Shown: positions 32,027 to 40,927 of the stretch, piece after piece
How the letters are laid out: every line of letters begins with the position of its first letter
How positions within the stretch are numbered: position 1 is the first letter of the stretch
Source: Methylophaga sp. OBS4
GTDB lineage: Bacteria > Pseudomonadota > Gammaproteobacteria > Nitrosococcales > Methylophagaceae
Reading direction: 5' to 3'
Length of the DNA: 64,000 nucleotides
Assembly: GCF_026319305.1 (NCBI RefSeq)
Contig: NZ_JAPDMV010000006.1
Span: 23,185 to 87,184 of the forward strand
The notes under the pieces: model-generated
The model's database searches: none
What the model saw: the letters and a program-made list of their open reading frames with translations, nothing else
What the model was told of the DNA's origin: nothing
Made by a program: the position numbers and the translations under genes

Positions 32027-33085
32027 ATGATTCAAAACAGCATCAGGATCGTGGACAATCTGGCTGAAATTACCAGTCACCATGATCGGCACGTGCTTGA
32101 AAAAAGCCTGTTGAAAACATTAAACGAACTGTTTCCAGCACAGGATTTGCGATTGTTTCGTGTGCGTGAATACGCAGATAATCATGAGGTGACCTTGCTG
32201 GCCTTTTGTGTCAACAGTGTCATCGTGTCATCAGATGACACACCCCGATTGTTACCGAATGAGTCAGAAATCTCTGGCGCGATTTCCCGATCCATTGAAA
32301 AAGGCGATGTTGAAGTCGCTGCCGACAGCACAGGCGGCTGGAATGTGGTTTGTCCGGCTTTTGACTCCCACGGGGATATTTTTGCGGTATTGCTGATTGC
32401 AACTGATTTAGTTCCTTCTGCCAGTGACCAACGGCTGGTGTACGGAATACTCAGGGTCTATTCAAATTATCTGGCACTGATTGAGAAAACCCAGAAAGAC
32501 AAGCTGACCGGGCTCTACAATCGCGAAACACTGGATAATGAAATCACCAAAATTCTGGTTCGGCAGAGTGATTATTTTTCTGAAGCGATTTCCTCTCCCA
32601 ATGATTCCAGAAGACGCTCTTATGCCATTAAATACTGGTTGGGTTTGATTGATATCGATCACTTCAAAGCGATTAATGACGGTTACGGTCATTTGTACGG
32701 AGACGAAGTCATTATTCTGGTGGCCAGACTGATGACATCCGGGTGTATCCGTGATGATGATCTTGTATATCGCTATGGTGGCGAAGAGTTTGTTGTGCTG
32801 TTGAAGTCACCCACAGAAGAAGATGCGATGCTGACCTTTGAGCGCATTCGTCAACTGGTGGCCGAGCATAGCTTTCCCCAACTGAAGCAGGTCACCATAA
32901 GTATCGGGTTTGTTGAAGTTGGCGGACAACAGTCGTCTTCCGATGTCATTGGTGAAGCGGACGAAGCCTTATATTATGCCAAACATCATGGACGTAATCA
33001 GGTGCAAAGCCACCGCCAATTAGTGGATGACGGCAAAATTGAGCATATATCCCAACTGACACATGGTGATGTAGAATTGTTTTAG
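32027..33085 (+). CDS. Diguanylate cyclase (GGDEF), 352 aa
   Basis: Residues 1-155 look like a GAF-type sensor, followed by LTGLYNRETLDNEITK and IDIDHFKAINDGYGHLYGDE and the active-site motif YGGEEF (about residue 251). An inhibitory I-site RDDD is five residues before GGEEF, so product feedback is likely. It makes cyclic di-GMP from GTP. Lies between cheV and coq7; a PilZ protein is encoded 700 bp further on. Confidence 0.92.
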   Translation: MIQNSIRIVDNLAEITSHHDRHVLEKSLLKTLNELFPAQDLRLFRVREYADNHEVTLLAFCVNSVIVSSDDTPRLLPNESEISGAISRSIEKGDVEVAADSTGGWNVVCPAFDSHGDIFAVLLIATDLVPSASDQRLVYGILRVYSNYLALIEKTQKDKLTGLYNRETLDNEITKILVRQSDYFSEAISSPNDSRRRSYAIKYWLGLIDIDHFKAINDGYGHLYGDEVIILVARLMTSGCIRDDDLVYRYGGEEFVVLLKSPTEEDAMLTFERIRQLVAEHSFPQLKQVTISIGFVEVGGQQSSSDVIGEADEALYYAKHHGRNQVQSHRQLVDDGKIEHISQLTHGDVELF

Positions 33086-33114
33086 TATTAGATTTTGCAA
33101 GCAGGAAAACCATC

Positions 33115-33762
33115 GTGGCACTGAGAAACTTCAGCCTTTTTGACAATATCATTATCGAGTTCGATAAGGCCTTAACTACCGTGTTGGGTACGCCCGATAT
33201 CACGGATCGTCCGGTTCCGGGACATGATCTGCATGAACAAGAGTCCCTCACTGAAGTTGAACGTAAGCAATCTGCCGGGTTGATGCGGGTCAACCATGCC
33301 GGTGAAGTGTCTGCGCAGGCGCTTTATCAGGGCCAGGCGCTGACCGCAAGGTTACCCGGTGTCAGAACAGCTATGGAACAGGCTGCGCAAGAAGAAAATG
33401 ATCATTTGGTCTGGTGTCAGCGGCGGCTGGAAGAACTGTCATCCCACACCAGTGTTCTCAACCCCCTATGGTACGCAGGCTCATTTGCAATCGGTGCGCT
33501 GGCGGGAAAAGTCGGGGATAAATGGAGTCTGGGTTTTGTTGCCGAGACGGAAAACCAGGTGGTGAAGCATCTGACCCAGCACCTGCAAATCCTCAGCGAA
33601 AATGATCTGAAAAGCCGAGCTATACTGGAACAGATGAAAATTGATGAACAACACCACGGTACAGTGGCGCTGGAAGCAGGCGGGGCCATTTTACCGCAAG
33701 CTGTCATCACAATAATGGGAAAGGTTTCAAAAGTGATGACCAGAACCAGTTACTGGGTTTAA
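33115..33762 (+). CDS. coq7: Demethoxyubiquinone hydroxylase Coq7, 215 aa
   Basis: GTG start at 33115. Ferritin-like di-iron enzyme: MRVNHAGEVSAQALYQGQ gives the first Glu, AQEENDHLVWCQRRLEEL gives the E-x-x-H, and DEQHHGTVALEAGG the second set. It hydroxylates demethoxyubiquinone in ubiquinone synthesis. Length is normal for the Coq7/CatA group. Convergent with the PilZ gene 16 bp away. Confidence 0.94.
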   Translation: MALRNFSLFDNIIIEFDKALTTVLGTPDITDRPVPGHDLHEQESLTEVERKQSAGLMRVNHAGEVSAQALYQGQALTARLPGVRTAMEQAAQEENDHLVWCQRRLEELSSHTSVLNPLWYAGSFAIGALAGKVGDKWSLGFVAETENQVVKHLTQHLQILSENDLKSRAILEQMKIDEQHHGTVALEAGGAILPQAVITIMGKVSKVMTRTSYWV

Positions 33763-33778
33763 TCAATCCTGTCTTGAC

Positions 33779-34090
33779 TCATTCGGTCTGCTTGAGTGCG
33801 ACTGAAATCTGATAGCGATCCGGACGTAATTCATCCTGCTCTACTCGCAGAACAGTGCCGATTGCCACAAACGGTGGAAACCGTTCACTTTCCGTGTTCA
33901 TGATGACTTGCAGTTCATTACCTTCTGCCGGCGCATAATCAGAACTCATTAACAGCCCTGTTGCACTTAAATCATGGCTGATACCATGGTGAGTGATGCC
34001 ATTTTCTCCTTTGATGCTGTAAGTAACTTGTGTTTCAATCTGCATTCTGACAAATGAACGTTTTTCTTCGTAATCATGTGATGTCATCAC
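33779..34090 (-). CDS. PilZ-domain protein, 103 aa
   Basis: Starts MMTSHDYEEKRSFVRMQIET with the RxxxR-type arm (EKRSFVR) and continues to GISHDLSATGLLMSSDYAPA, the D/NxSxxG half of the cyclic di-GMP site. Single-domain effector. The nearby cyclase could make its ligand, which is inference. Target unknown. Confidence 0.9.
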   Translation of the reverse strand: MMTSHDYEEKRSFVRMQIETQVTYSIKGENGITHHGISHDLSATGLLMSSDYAPAEGNELQVIMNTESERFPPFVAIGTVLRVEQDELRPDRYQISVALKQTE

Positions 34091-34167
34091 ATACTCCGTG
34101 TGTTGCTTATTGCCTATATCTTGCCGCTGACCTAAGCTTAAAGTAAATCATTCAGTCAGGGAACACC

Positions 34168-36564
34168 ATGCAACGACGCTTCGAACTGCAGGCCAAAGAT
34201 CTATACCAGCACTGTGTACCGGAAAACTGGCGTTTCTCCACTACCGCCGACCTGGATACATTACCCACCATCATCGGGCAGGAGCGGGCACTGGATGCGA
34301 TCAACTTTGGCGTCAATATCGATGCCGAGGGCTATAACCTGTTTGTGATGGGGCCTGCTGGTGTGGGTAAATACACCATGATCAATCGTTTCCTCGAAGA
34401 TCATGTCAAGCATCTGCCTAAAGCTAAAGACTGGGCCTATCTACATAATTTTGAGGATCCCCAGAAACCTGCCGCAGTTTGCATGCCAGCAGGACAGGGC
34501 CATCAGCTACGCCATGATATTGAAGCGATTATTGCGCATCTGGAAGAAGATTTGCCCCAGGCCTTCGATGATGAGTACTACCGGGGACGCATGCGATCGC
34601 TGGAGGAGGCCGCACGTAAACATCGCGTCAGACTGTTCGGCACCTTACAAAGTGAAGCTGACCGTAAAGGTGTGGTGTTGTTACGCATGCAGGACGGCAG
34701 TTACGCCTTTGCTGCACAGCGTAACGGCAAGGCGATGACTTCGGAAGAATTTGAGCAGATGCCTGCTCAGCAACAGGAACAAACAGAAGAAGCGATTGCT
34801 GATTTACACGAAGAGTTACAGCATACCTTGCTGGAATTACGTGAATGGGAACGGGACAATCTGAAAAAATTACAGGCGCTTAATGATGAAGTCGCTTTGG
34901 AAATTATCAGCAAACAAATCAACAAGCTCAAACATGCCTATCCACAGTCACCGCAGTTACAACGCTATTTTGACGCGATGCTGAAAGATATTCGTAACAA
35001 TGTAGATGCCTTTGTGAAACAAGATGTCAGCAGTGAAGAGGCGGGCAGTGAAGACAGTCTGTTAAAACGTTATCAGATCAATCTGGTGGTAGATAATGCA
35101 GCTACCCATGGCGCACCGATTATCTACGAGAATCTGCCTAATCATCAGACGCTGCTGGGCTGCGTTGAAAACATGGCGATGATGGGGGCTCTGGTCACTG
35201 ATTTCAGTCTGATTAAAGCAGGGGCAGTGCATCGGGCGAATGGCGGTTTTCTGATTATCGATGCCGAACAATTGTTGATGCAGCCTTTTGCCTGGGAAGG
35301 CCTCAAGCGTGCCCTCCAATCGAAAGAAGTGCGTTTTGACACGCTGGAGCGAATTTACAGTCTGGTAGCAACAGTCTCACTGGAGCCGGAACCGATTCCA
35401 CTGGATTTAAAAATTGTTTTGCTCGGTGACCGTCGCCTGTATTACCTGTTATATGAGCTTGATCCTGAATTTGCCGGCTTATTCAAAATCGTCGCGGATT
35501 TCGAAGAGCATATGCCAAGAAGCGCAGATAACGATCTGTTGTTTGCAAGAATGATGGCCAGCACGATTGAGTCGGAAAAATTACTGCATATGGATCGTGA
35601 GGCGGTTGCCCGGGTGATCGAACATAGCGCCCGTTCAATAGAGGATGGCTACAAATTTTCCCTGCATCTGGGAGATATGACTGATCTGCTCAGGGAAGCC
35701 TGTTTTCTGGCGCGGCAAACCGACGCTGACCAGATTAACCGTCAGCATGTGCAAACCGCACTGAACTTGCGCGAACAACGTCTGGACAGGTTACGCAGCC
35801 AGATTTACAACCAGATCGAGCGGGCGATTATAGATATTGACGTTGCTGGCCACCACATCGGTCAGGTCAATGCGTTATCGGTAATGGATATCGGTGGGTT
35901 CAGCTTTGCCCAGCCGTCAAGAGTGACTGCCAGTGCCCGTTTCGGTGATGACAACATCATCGATATTGAGCGTGAAGTCGACCTGGGCGGGGATATTCAT
36001 GCTAAAGGTGTACTGATCCTCAGTGGCTATCTGGGCATGACTTATGCCGCGGATAGATCGTTGTCAATGTCAGCCAGCATCGTGTTTGAACAGAATTATG
36101 GTGAGGTCGACGGTGACAGTGCCACCGTGGCAGAACTTTGTGCCTTGTTGTCGTCGATTGCGCGCTTGCCGCTGAAGCAATCTCTGGCTATTACCGGCTC
36201 GATGAACCAGCATGGGCAAGTCCAGGCTATCGGCGGTGTTAATGAAAAAATTGAAGGTTTTTTCGATGTCTGCAAAATCAAAGGGCTGAACGGTAAACAA
36301 GGGGTGATTATTCCGGCCTCGAATGTGCAGCATCTGATGCTCAGGGAGGATGTCATTGCGGCGGTAGAGCAGGGACAGTTTCATATTCATGCCATCAGTC
36401 ATGTTAGTGACGCACTGGAACTGTTATCCGGGCTTCAGGCCGGAAAAACCATGGATGATGGCGATTTTTCCGCAGACAGTTTCAATCAGGCCGTAGTCAT
36501 GCGTTTGCATAAATGGGCTGATATGCACAAACACGAGCACGATAAAGACAGCGCGGGTGATTAA
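34168..36564 (+). CDS. Lon-like ATP-dependent protease (AAA_32/S16), 798 aa
   Basis: Has an N-terminal AAA_32 region (TTADLDTLPTIIGQERALDA), Walker A GPAGVGKYT (about residues 62-70), a long coiled-coil insertion (about 190-280), and a C-terminal S16 protease domain. The catalytic Ser is in GEVDGDSATVAEL and the Lys in NEKIEGFF. This is the LonH/YcbZ-like form without the N-terminal substrate domain of classical Lon. Convergent with nothing close; stands alone. Confidence 0.92.
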   Translation: MQRRFELQAKDLYQHCVPENWRFSTTADLDTLPTIIGQERALDAINFGVNIDAEGYNLFVMGPAGVGKYTMINRFLEDHVKHLPKAKDWAYLHNFEDPQKPAAVCMPAGQGHQLRHDIEAIIAHLEEDLPQAFDDEYYRGRMRSLEEAARKHRVRLFGTLQSEADRKGVVLLRMQDGSYAFAAQRNGKAMTSEEFEQMPAQQQEQTEEAIADLHEELQHTLLELREWERDNLKKLQALNDEVALEIISKQINKLKHAYPQSPQLQRYFDAMLKDIRNNVDAFVKQDVSSEEAGSEDSLLKRYQINLVVDNAATHGAPIIYENLPNHQTLLGCVENMAMMGALVTDFSLIKAGAVHRANGGFLIIDAEQLLMQPFAWEGLKRALQSKEVRFDTLERIYSLVATVSLEPEPIPLDLKIVLLGDRRLYYLLYELDPEFAGLFKIVADFEEHMPRSADNDLLFARMMASTIESEKLLHMDREAVARVIEHSARSIEDGYKFSLHLGDMTDLLREACFLARQTDADQINRQHVQTALNLREQRLDRLRSQIYNQIERAIIDIDVAGHHIGQVNALSVMDIGGFSFAQPSRVTASARFGDDNIIDIEREVDLGGDIHAKGVLILSGYLGMTYAADRSLSMSASIVFEQNYGEVDGDSATVAELCALLSSIARLPLKQSLAITGSMNQHGQVQAIGGVNEKIEGFFDVCKIKGLNGKQGVIIPASNVQHLMLREDVIAAVEQGQFHIHAISHVSDALELLSGLQAGKTMDDGDFSADSFNQAVVMRLHKWADMHKHEHDKDSAGD

Positions 36565-36643
36565 ACGCCATACGTTGCAATTAAGTTGGCGACACGTAAA
36601 ATCTGACCGATAGCCTGGTTATATTCCGAATGAGGAGATAATC

Positions 36644-37054
36644 ATGATAAAGCGTTTTTTTGCTATTTCAGTCGTGATGCTGATTTTTGCAACGCCACTT
36701 TATGCGTTGACCTTGCCGCCGGTTCCGACGGAGCCGATCTATTATGAACCGCCGATAGCAGAGGTTGAACAGCAACAGCGTGAACTGGACTGTTATCAGC
36801 TCGATATGGCTATTAACCAGCTGCATCCTTACCGGTACAGCTACAAACCTTCTTTCTATCAGGATGGCAGCAATCAATTGGCTACGGCTTTGATTGTTTT
36901 TGACAGTATTCCGGTGGTAGAGGGTTGGCTGGGGTTGGGCTATCTAGGCTATTCGGCGCTGGTGAGTGAAAAAGAAGACCGTCGCATGCTGCAAGTTGAG
37001 CAGCAGATCGCTGCTTTGCAGCGGGTTAAGGCTGAAAAACACTGCTATGAATAG
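36644..37054 (+). CDS. Hypothetical exported protein, 136 aa
   Basis: Signal-like start MIKRFFAISVVMLIFATPLY, then a Pro-rich stretch LPPVPTEPIYYEPPIAEVEQ. Two Cys (DCYQLD near residue 48 and KHCYE at the end) could form a disulfide. A hydrophobic segment (about residues 88-110, VEGWLGLGYLGYSALV) suggests membrane association. No family recognised. Located 97 bp before the WYEAN repeat gene on the same strand. Confidence 0.7.
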   Translation: MIKRFFAISVVMLIFATPLYALTLPPVPTEPIYYEPPIAEVEQQQRELDCYQLDMAINQLHPYRYSYKPSFYQDGSNQLATALIVFDSIPVVEGWLGLGYLGYSALVSEKEDRRMLQVEQQIAALQRVKAEKHCYE

Positions 37055-37150
37055 GTCCTCATGTAGATCAAGTCCTCGACTAATTTCTTGTCGTTATAGT
37101 GGCAACTAAGGTACTATCGGACTACTTAACTGCCCAAAGAGGTACGAAAA

Positions 37151-38419
37151 ATGAGTAGCACACTAGACTTTAAAACCAAGTGGTACGAAGCGAATCTCAA
37201 AACAGCTCGTGAAAGCCGCAACAAGTGGTACCGGGCGAATGAGAATCCTGTTAAAGCCAGCGGTGCCCGCTGGTATAACGCAAATAAATTACCAGCAAAA
37301 ATCAGTGAAACGCCTTGGTACAAAGCCAATATGGTGGAACATCTGAATACCAAACGTAAATGGTATGCCGCTAATCTACAACAAGCCGTACAGTCTGTGC
37401 GTGCTACCCGTAAGTGGTATGAAGCAAACAAAACCCTTTCCGAAGTTGAACAACGCTGGATGCAATTCAGTGATGATTTATATAGCGATACTGAAAAAGC
37501 CTGGATCCGCGCTAATCTGGAACAGGCCCGTGAAAAACGGGTTAAGTGGTACGAGTCCAATCTCGATAACACTCGCACGGAAAAGCACTGGTACGAATTC
37601 AGCGACGAGAAATATTCCGAAACGGAAAAGAAATGGTATGAGGCTAATCTGCAAAAAGCACGTGCCAGCCATAAAAAATGGTACGAAGCCAATGTTCATC
37701 CCGACCCACACGCTGAGTTGAAGAAACGTTGGTATGCTTCCAATCTGAGCCTGGTTCGTACACAACAGATCAAAAATCAATGGTTTGAGCATAATGTGCA
37801 GATTGCCCGTGAAGGGCAATCCAAGTGGTATGAGGCGAATCAACGTCCGGCCAAAGTCCTTGAAACACCTTGGTACAAGGCCAATATGGTGGAACATCTG
37901 AATACCAAGAAAAAATGGTATGAAGCAAACCTGAGAACGGCAGTTGAGTCAGTTCGTGCGAATCGCAGCAAGTGGTATGAATCCAACCTCGACAACACAC
38001 CGACGGAGAAGCACTGGTACGAATTCAGTGATGAAAAATACAGTCAGACTACCAGACAGTGGTTTGAAGCGAATTTGGCTCAGGTGCGTGAAAAACGTAG
38101 CAAATGGTATGAAGCCAACCTTGACAATACGCCGACTGATAAACACTGGTATGAAATCAGTGATGAACGCTATTCTGATACCAAGAAAAAATGGTATGAG
38201 GCTAACCTGCAAGCTGCGCGCGTCAACCGGAAGAAATGGTATGAAGCCAATATGCATCCGGATCCGCATGCCGATCTGAAAAAGAAATGGTATGAATCGA
38301 ACCTCAGTCTGGCACGGACTCAGAAGATCAAGAGCCAGTGGTTTGAGCAAAATACCATTAAAGCGCGTGAGTCTCGCAAGAAGTGGGATCAGTCTGACGA
38401 AACGACTGAAACAGTTTAG
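37151..38419 (+). CDS. WYEAN pentadecapeptide repeat protein, 422 aa, function unknown
   Basis: ATG 37151 lies behind AAGAGG. By eye, the protein consists of about 27 repeats of 13-19, mostly 15, residues with consensus (K/S)KWYEANLxxAR. Trp, Tyr, Lys, Glu, Ala and Asn dominate; 27 Trp in 422 residues. No signal peptide and no membrane segment, so cytoplasmic. A 185-residue block is duplicated (from TPWYKANMVEHLNTK at about residue 54 and again at about 239). A 15-residue period suits a right-handed helical coil with a stripe of Trp/Tyr. Variant units contain HPDPHA(E/D)LK or FSDEKYS. I know no family like it. Confidence 0.85.
   Translation: MSSTLDFKTKWYEANLKTARESRNKWYRANENPVKASGARWYNANKLPAKISETPWYKANMVEHLNTKRKWYAANLQQAVQSVRATRKWYEANKTLSEVEQRWMQFSDDLYSDTEKAWIRANLEQAREKRVKWYESNLDNTRTEKHWYEFSDEKYSETEKKWYEANLQKARASHKKWYEANVHPDPHAELKKRWYASNLSLVRTQQIKNQWFEHNVQIAREGQSKWYEANQRPAKVLETPWYKANMVEHLNTKKKWYEANLRTAVESVRANRSKWYESNLDNTPTEKHWYEFSDEKYSQTTRQWFEANLAQVREKRSKWYEANLDNTPTDKHWYEISDERYSDTKKKWYEANLQAARVNRKKWYEANMHPDPHADLKKKWYESNLSLARTQKIKSQWFEQNTIKARESRKKWDQSDETTETV
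37313..38419 (+). repeat. 555-bp internal tandem duplication in the WYEAN gene
   Basis: The stretch starting CCTTGGTACAAAGCCAATAT at 37313 recurs at 37868 (555 bp = 185 codons) with very few changes over the next 45 bases. The later parts match in protein (HPDPHA, FSDEKYS, LSL.RTQ.IK) though with more drift. Confidence 0.8.
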
Positions 38420-38462
38420 TTTGACCTGAGCGCCAACAGGAGTGTTCTAAAGCATTACAGAT

Positions 38463-39098
38463 ATGGACATTCAGTGTTTTACTGTTGGCGCTTTTCAGGT
38501 CAATACCTATCTTTTGCGTGACGAAACCAGCGGCCATGCAGCGATTGTCGATACCGGCGAGAGTGATACGCTGATCAATCAGCTGTTAGCACTGGATCCT
38601 CGGCCTGATATCAAAATGATATTGCTCACTCACGGGCATCTTGATCACGCTGGCGCATTGGTCAAATTGCAGCAGGTTTATGATGTTGATACGTACCTGC
38701 CGCGACTGGAAAAATCGTTATTCGACACGTTGCCTCAGCAGGGAGACTGGTTTGGTGCGCCGCAGATGAATCGCCCATGTGGCCGTATCGATCACTGGCT
38801 GGATGACGGCGATACCATTCAATTGGGCGAGACCACACTGCATTTTATTTCCACCCCAGGCCATACGCCCGGACAGGGCTGCTATTACGACGATAATGAT
38901 ATTTTTGTTGGCGATACACTGTTTGCAGGCAGTGTCGGACGGACAGACCTGCCGATGGGCGACCCGGAGCTGATGCAACACAGTCTTCATAAGCTGATGA
39001 CTTTGCCGGGACATTTGCGTGTGCACAGTGGCCATGGTCCGGTGACAACACTGGAGCAAGAAAAACTTACCAATCCTTTTTTAACTTTTCTCAGATAA
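38463..39098 (+). CDS. Metallo-beta-lactamase-fold hydrolase, 211 aa
   Basis: Metal-binding motif LTHGHLDHAGALVKL (about residues 57-71), then HFISTPGHTPGQGCYY with a second His, and DTLFAGSVGRTDLPMGD with the bridging Asp, plus the late His in VHSGHGPVTT. It is of the glyoxalase II-like (GloB/YcbL) type; a thioester hydrolase role is likely. In methylotrophs a related role in S-formylglutathione handling is possible but not shown. Ten bases before the carbonic anhydrase. Confidence 0.92.
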   Translation: MDIQCFTVGAFQVNTYLLRDETSGHAAIVDTGESDTLINQLLALDPRPDIKMILLTHGHLDHAGALVKLQQVYDVDTYLPRLEKSLFDTLPQQGDWFGAPQMNRPCGRIDHWLDDGDTIQLGETTLHFISTPGHTPGQGCYYDDNDIFVGDTLFAGSVGRTDLPMGDPELMQHSLHKLMTLPGHLRVHSGHGPVTTLEQEKLTNPFLTFLR

Positions 39099-39108
39099 AA
39101 CGATAATC

Positions 39109-39738
39109 ATGGCTACGACGGATAAATTATTAGACGGATTCAAACGCTTTAAACAAACTTACTTTGGAGATGACAGTCGGTTATATGCCAGTATGAAAAA
39201 CGGGCAACCAGCAAAGACTTTAATGGTCGCCTGTTGTGATTCACGGGTTGATCCGGCGATTCTGACTGATTGTGATCCTGGTGATTTGTTCACGGTCAGA
39301 AATGTTGCTAATCTGGTGCCGCCTTGTGAGGATGATAACCACTATCACGGCACCAGTTCAGCGTTAGAGTTCGCGGTCAAGGGGCTGGAAGTGGAGAACA
39401 TCATTGTGATGGGGCACGCCAATTGCGGGGGAATCAGGGCGTTGTGGGAAGGTGATGGCCAGGCGCAGTCTCAGTTTATTCACCGTTGGGTGTCGATAGC
39501 ACAACCCGCCAAAGAATGGGTAAAAGCCAACTATCAGCAAAGCAGTGATGCTGCACAGCTCAAAGCCTGTGAGCAGCGTGCAGTGCTGGTGTCCCTCGAT
39601 AACCTGCTTAGTTTCAAATGTATTCGTGAACGGGTAGAGCAGGGCAGCCTGAGTTTACACGGGTGGTATTTTGATTTGGCTGCGGGAGAGTTGCTTTGTT
39701 ATAACCCGGTATCAGGGCAATTTGAGCAACCGGCCTGA
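39109..39738 (+). CDS. can: Beta-carbonic anhydrase, 209 aa
   Basis: Zinc ligands and active site visible: MVACCDSRVDPAIL (Cys, Asp, Arg) and HANCGGIRAL (His and Cys, about 102-111). Length and LFTVRNVANLVPP fit the plant-type beta class. It interconverts carbon dioxide and bicarbonate for carboxylating reactions. Follows the hydrolase closely, probably one transcript. Confidence 0.96.
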   Translation: MATTDKLLDGFKRFKQTYFGDDSRLYASMKNGQPAKTLMVACCDSRVDPAILTDCDPGDLFTVRNVANLVPPCEDDNHYHGTSSALEFAVKGLEVENIIVMGHANCGGIRALWEGDGQAQSQFIHRWVSIAQPAKEWVKANYQQSSDAAQLKACEQRAVLVSLDNLLSFKCIRERVEQGSLSLHGWYFDLAAGELLCYNPVSGQFEQPA

Positions 39739-39760
39739 GGAATGGATAAGAGCAAGAACA

Positions 39761-39781
39761 GCGACCCGCCGGTCGGGTCGC
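39761..39781. terminator. Hairpin between convergent can and bamE
   Basis: 8-bp arms GCGACCCG and CGGGTCGC with a five-base loop. No strong T run on either side, so termination is probable by position but not textbook. Confidence 0.45.
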
Positions 39782-39788
39782 CTGTCAG

Positions 39789-40349
39789 TTATTGTTCCGT
39801 TGTTGCTGCTTCAGGTGCGTTACCTGTTTCAGTTATTGCATTATCTTCAGCAGGTTGATCGTTGTTTTCATCACTGTCTTCGATGATTTCCTCATCATCA
39901 CCGCCCAGCCCAATAAGATTAAGCATGCCTGAGAAAAGACCGGTTTTCTTTTCGTTCAGCGGCACAACAACGTTACTATCCTGGCGGGTTTCCACTGCCA
40001 TATCTTCACGGGCAACGACACGGGTATTACCTTCGAGGTGACTGAGCTTCTCTTCATCGTCAAAATAGAGGGTGATTCTGCGCTGTTCGCGGTCGCCGTT
40101 ACCTGGCTGGAAGCTGTAGATATAATCCCAACGATTGGGATGAAATGTATCGACAATCAAAGGCGAACCCATCACAAAAGCCACTTGATTTTTACTCATG
40201 CCCGGTTCAAGTTTATTAATCATTTCCTGAGTAACGTCATTACCTTGTTGAATGTCGATACGGTAAACGCCGGGGATTTTATCGGTGCTGCAAGCGGACA
40301 AAGATAATATAACTGCTAAGGAAAGGCTGTAAACGACGAGTCTTTTCAT
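39789..40349 (-). CDS. bamE: Outer membrane assembly lipoprotein BamE
   Basis: Signal peptide with lipobox LSACSTDK (Cys 20). The BamE domain follows: [20 protein letters not shown], then [20 protein letters not shown] and [14 protein letters not shown]. It is part of the BAM complex for outer membrane proteins. Unusually it carries an acidic tail (about residues 140-186, [14 protein letters not shown] and onward). Divergent from fur, as in many gammaproteobacteria. Confidence 0.95.
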   Translation of the reverse strand: MKRLVVYSLSLAVILSLSACSTDKIPGVYRIDIQQGNDVTQEMINKLEPGMSKNQVAFVMGSPLIVDTFHPNRWDYIYSFQPGNGDREQRRITLYFDDEEKLSHLEGNTRVVAREDMAVETRQDSNVVVPLNEKKTGLFSGMLNLIGLGGDDEEIIEDSDENNDQPAEDNAITETGNAPEAATTEQ

Positions 40350-40426
40350 TTAGTATTTATTTCTGTGTTGATTACCAGACTGCGATGATACTCTATTCGC
40401 AGCGTTTCTACGAGGCAACAATAATA

Positions 40427-40843
40427 ATGGAAAGACAAGATCTAAGAAAAGCCGGACTCAAGGTTACCCTGCCCAGATTGAAGGTGCTGGAAATCATGGA
40501 AACATCAGAACTGCGCCATATGAGCGCGGAAGATGTTTACAAGGCCCTGCTGGAAATGGGCGAGGAAATCGGGTTGGCAACTGTCTACCGAGTGCTGACA
40601 CAGTTTGAAGGTGCCGGACTGGTTTCGCGCCTGAGTATTGAGGGCGGTCATGCTGTTTTTGAATTACAGGACGGTACTCATCATGACCACCTGCTTTGCG
40701 TGCGCTGCAATCGCATTGAAGAGTTTATCGATGAAGTGATTGAACAGCGCCAGCGTGCGATTGCCAAAGAAAAGGGTTTTGAGATGACCGATCACAGCCT
40801 TTATATCTACGGTATCTGTAAATCCTGTCAGCAAGAACAGTAA
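40427..40843 (+). CDS. fur: Ferric uptake regulator Fur, 138 aa
   Basis: Start chosen at ATG 40427 (MERQDLRKAGLKVTLPRLKV). Winged helix in residues 1-80 with HMSAEDVYKAL and GLATVYRVLTQFEGAGLV, then the metal-binding HHDHLLCVRCNRIEEF with CxxC, and a late CKSCQQ. Represses iron uptake genes when loaded with ferrous iron. The divergent spacing to bamE (77 bp) may hold its own Fur box. Confidence 0.96.
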   Translation: MERQDLRKAGLKVTLPRLKVLEIMETSELRHMSAEDVYKALLEMGEEIGLATVYRVLTQFEGAGLVSRLSIEGGHAVFELQDGTHHDHLLCVRCNRIEEFIDEVIEQRQRAIAKEKGFEMTDHSLYIYGICKSCQQEQ

Positions 40844-40845
40844 TA

Positions 40846-40897
40846 ATACCCATGATACCTGGAAATGCACGTATCAGAGCCCATGTGTCACGGGTAT
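40846..40897. repeat. Palindromic intergenic element, copy A (52 bp)
   Basis: Imperfect inverted ends ATACCCATGATA and TGTCACGGGTAT (10 of 12 pair). The interior (40859-40885) matches copy B at 59932-59958 in 25 of 27 bases. It sits directly after fur in the fur-recN gap. Looks like a REP/MITE-type element of this genome. Confidence 0.6.
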
Positions 40898-40905
40898 AAC
40901 TGATT

Positions 40906-40927
40906 CAGAGCCTGTTTACAGGCTCTG
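40906..40927. other. Perfect hairpin enclosing the recN stop codon
   Basis: CAGAGCCTG and CAGGCTCTG arms with a TTTA loop; the loop is the recN stop read on the minus strand. May act as a bidirectional end for fur and recN, although no T run follows. Confidence 0.5.

Noticed and set aside
37151..38419. CRISPR-like periodic DNA
   Set aside because: The ~45-bp period is a coding repeat in one open frame with variable third positions, not identical repeats with unique spacers.
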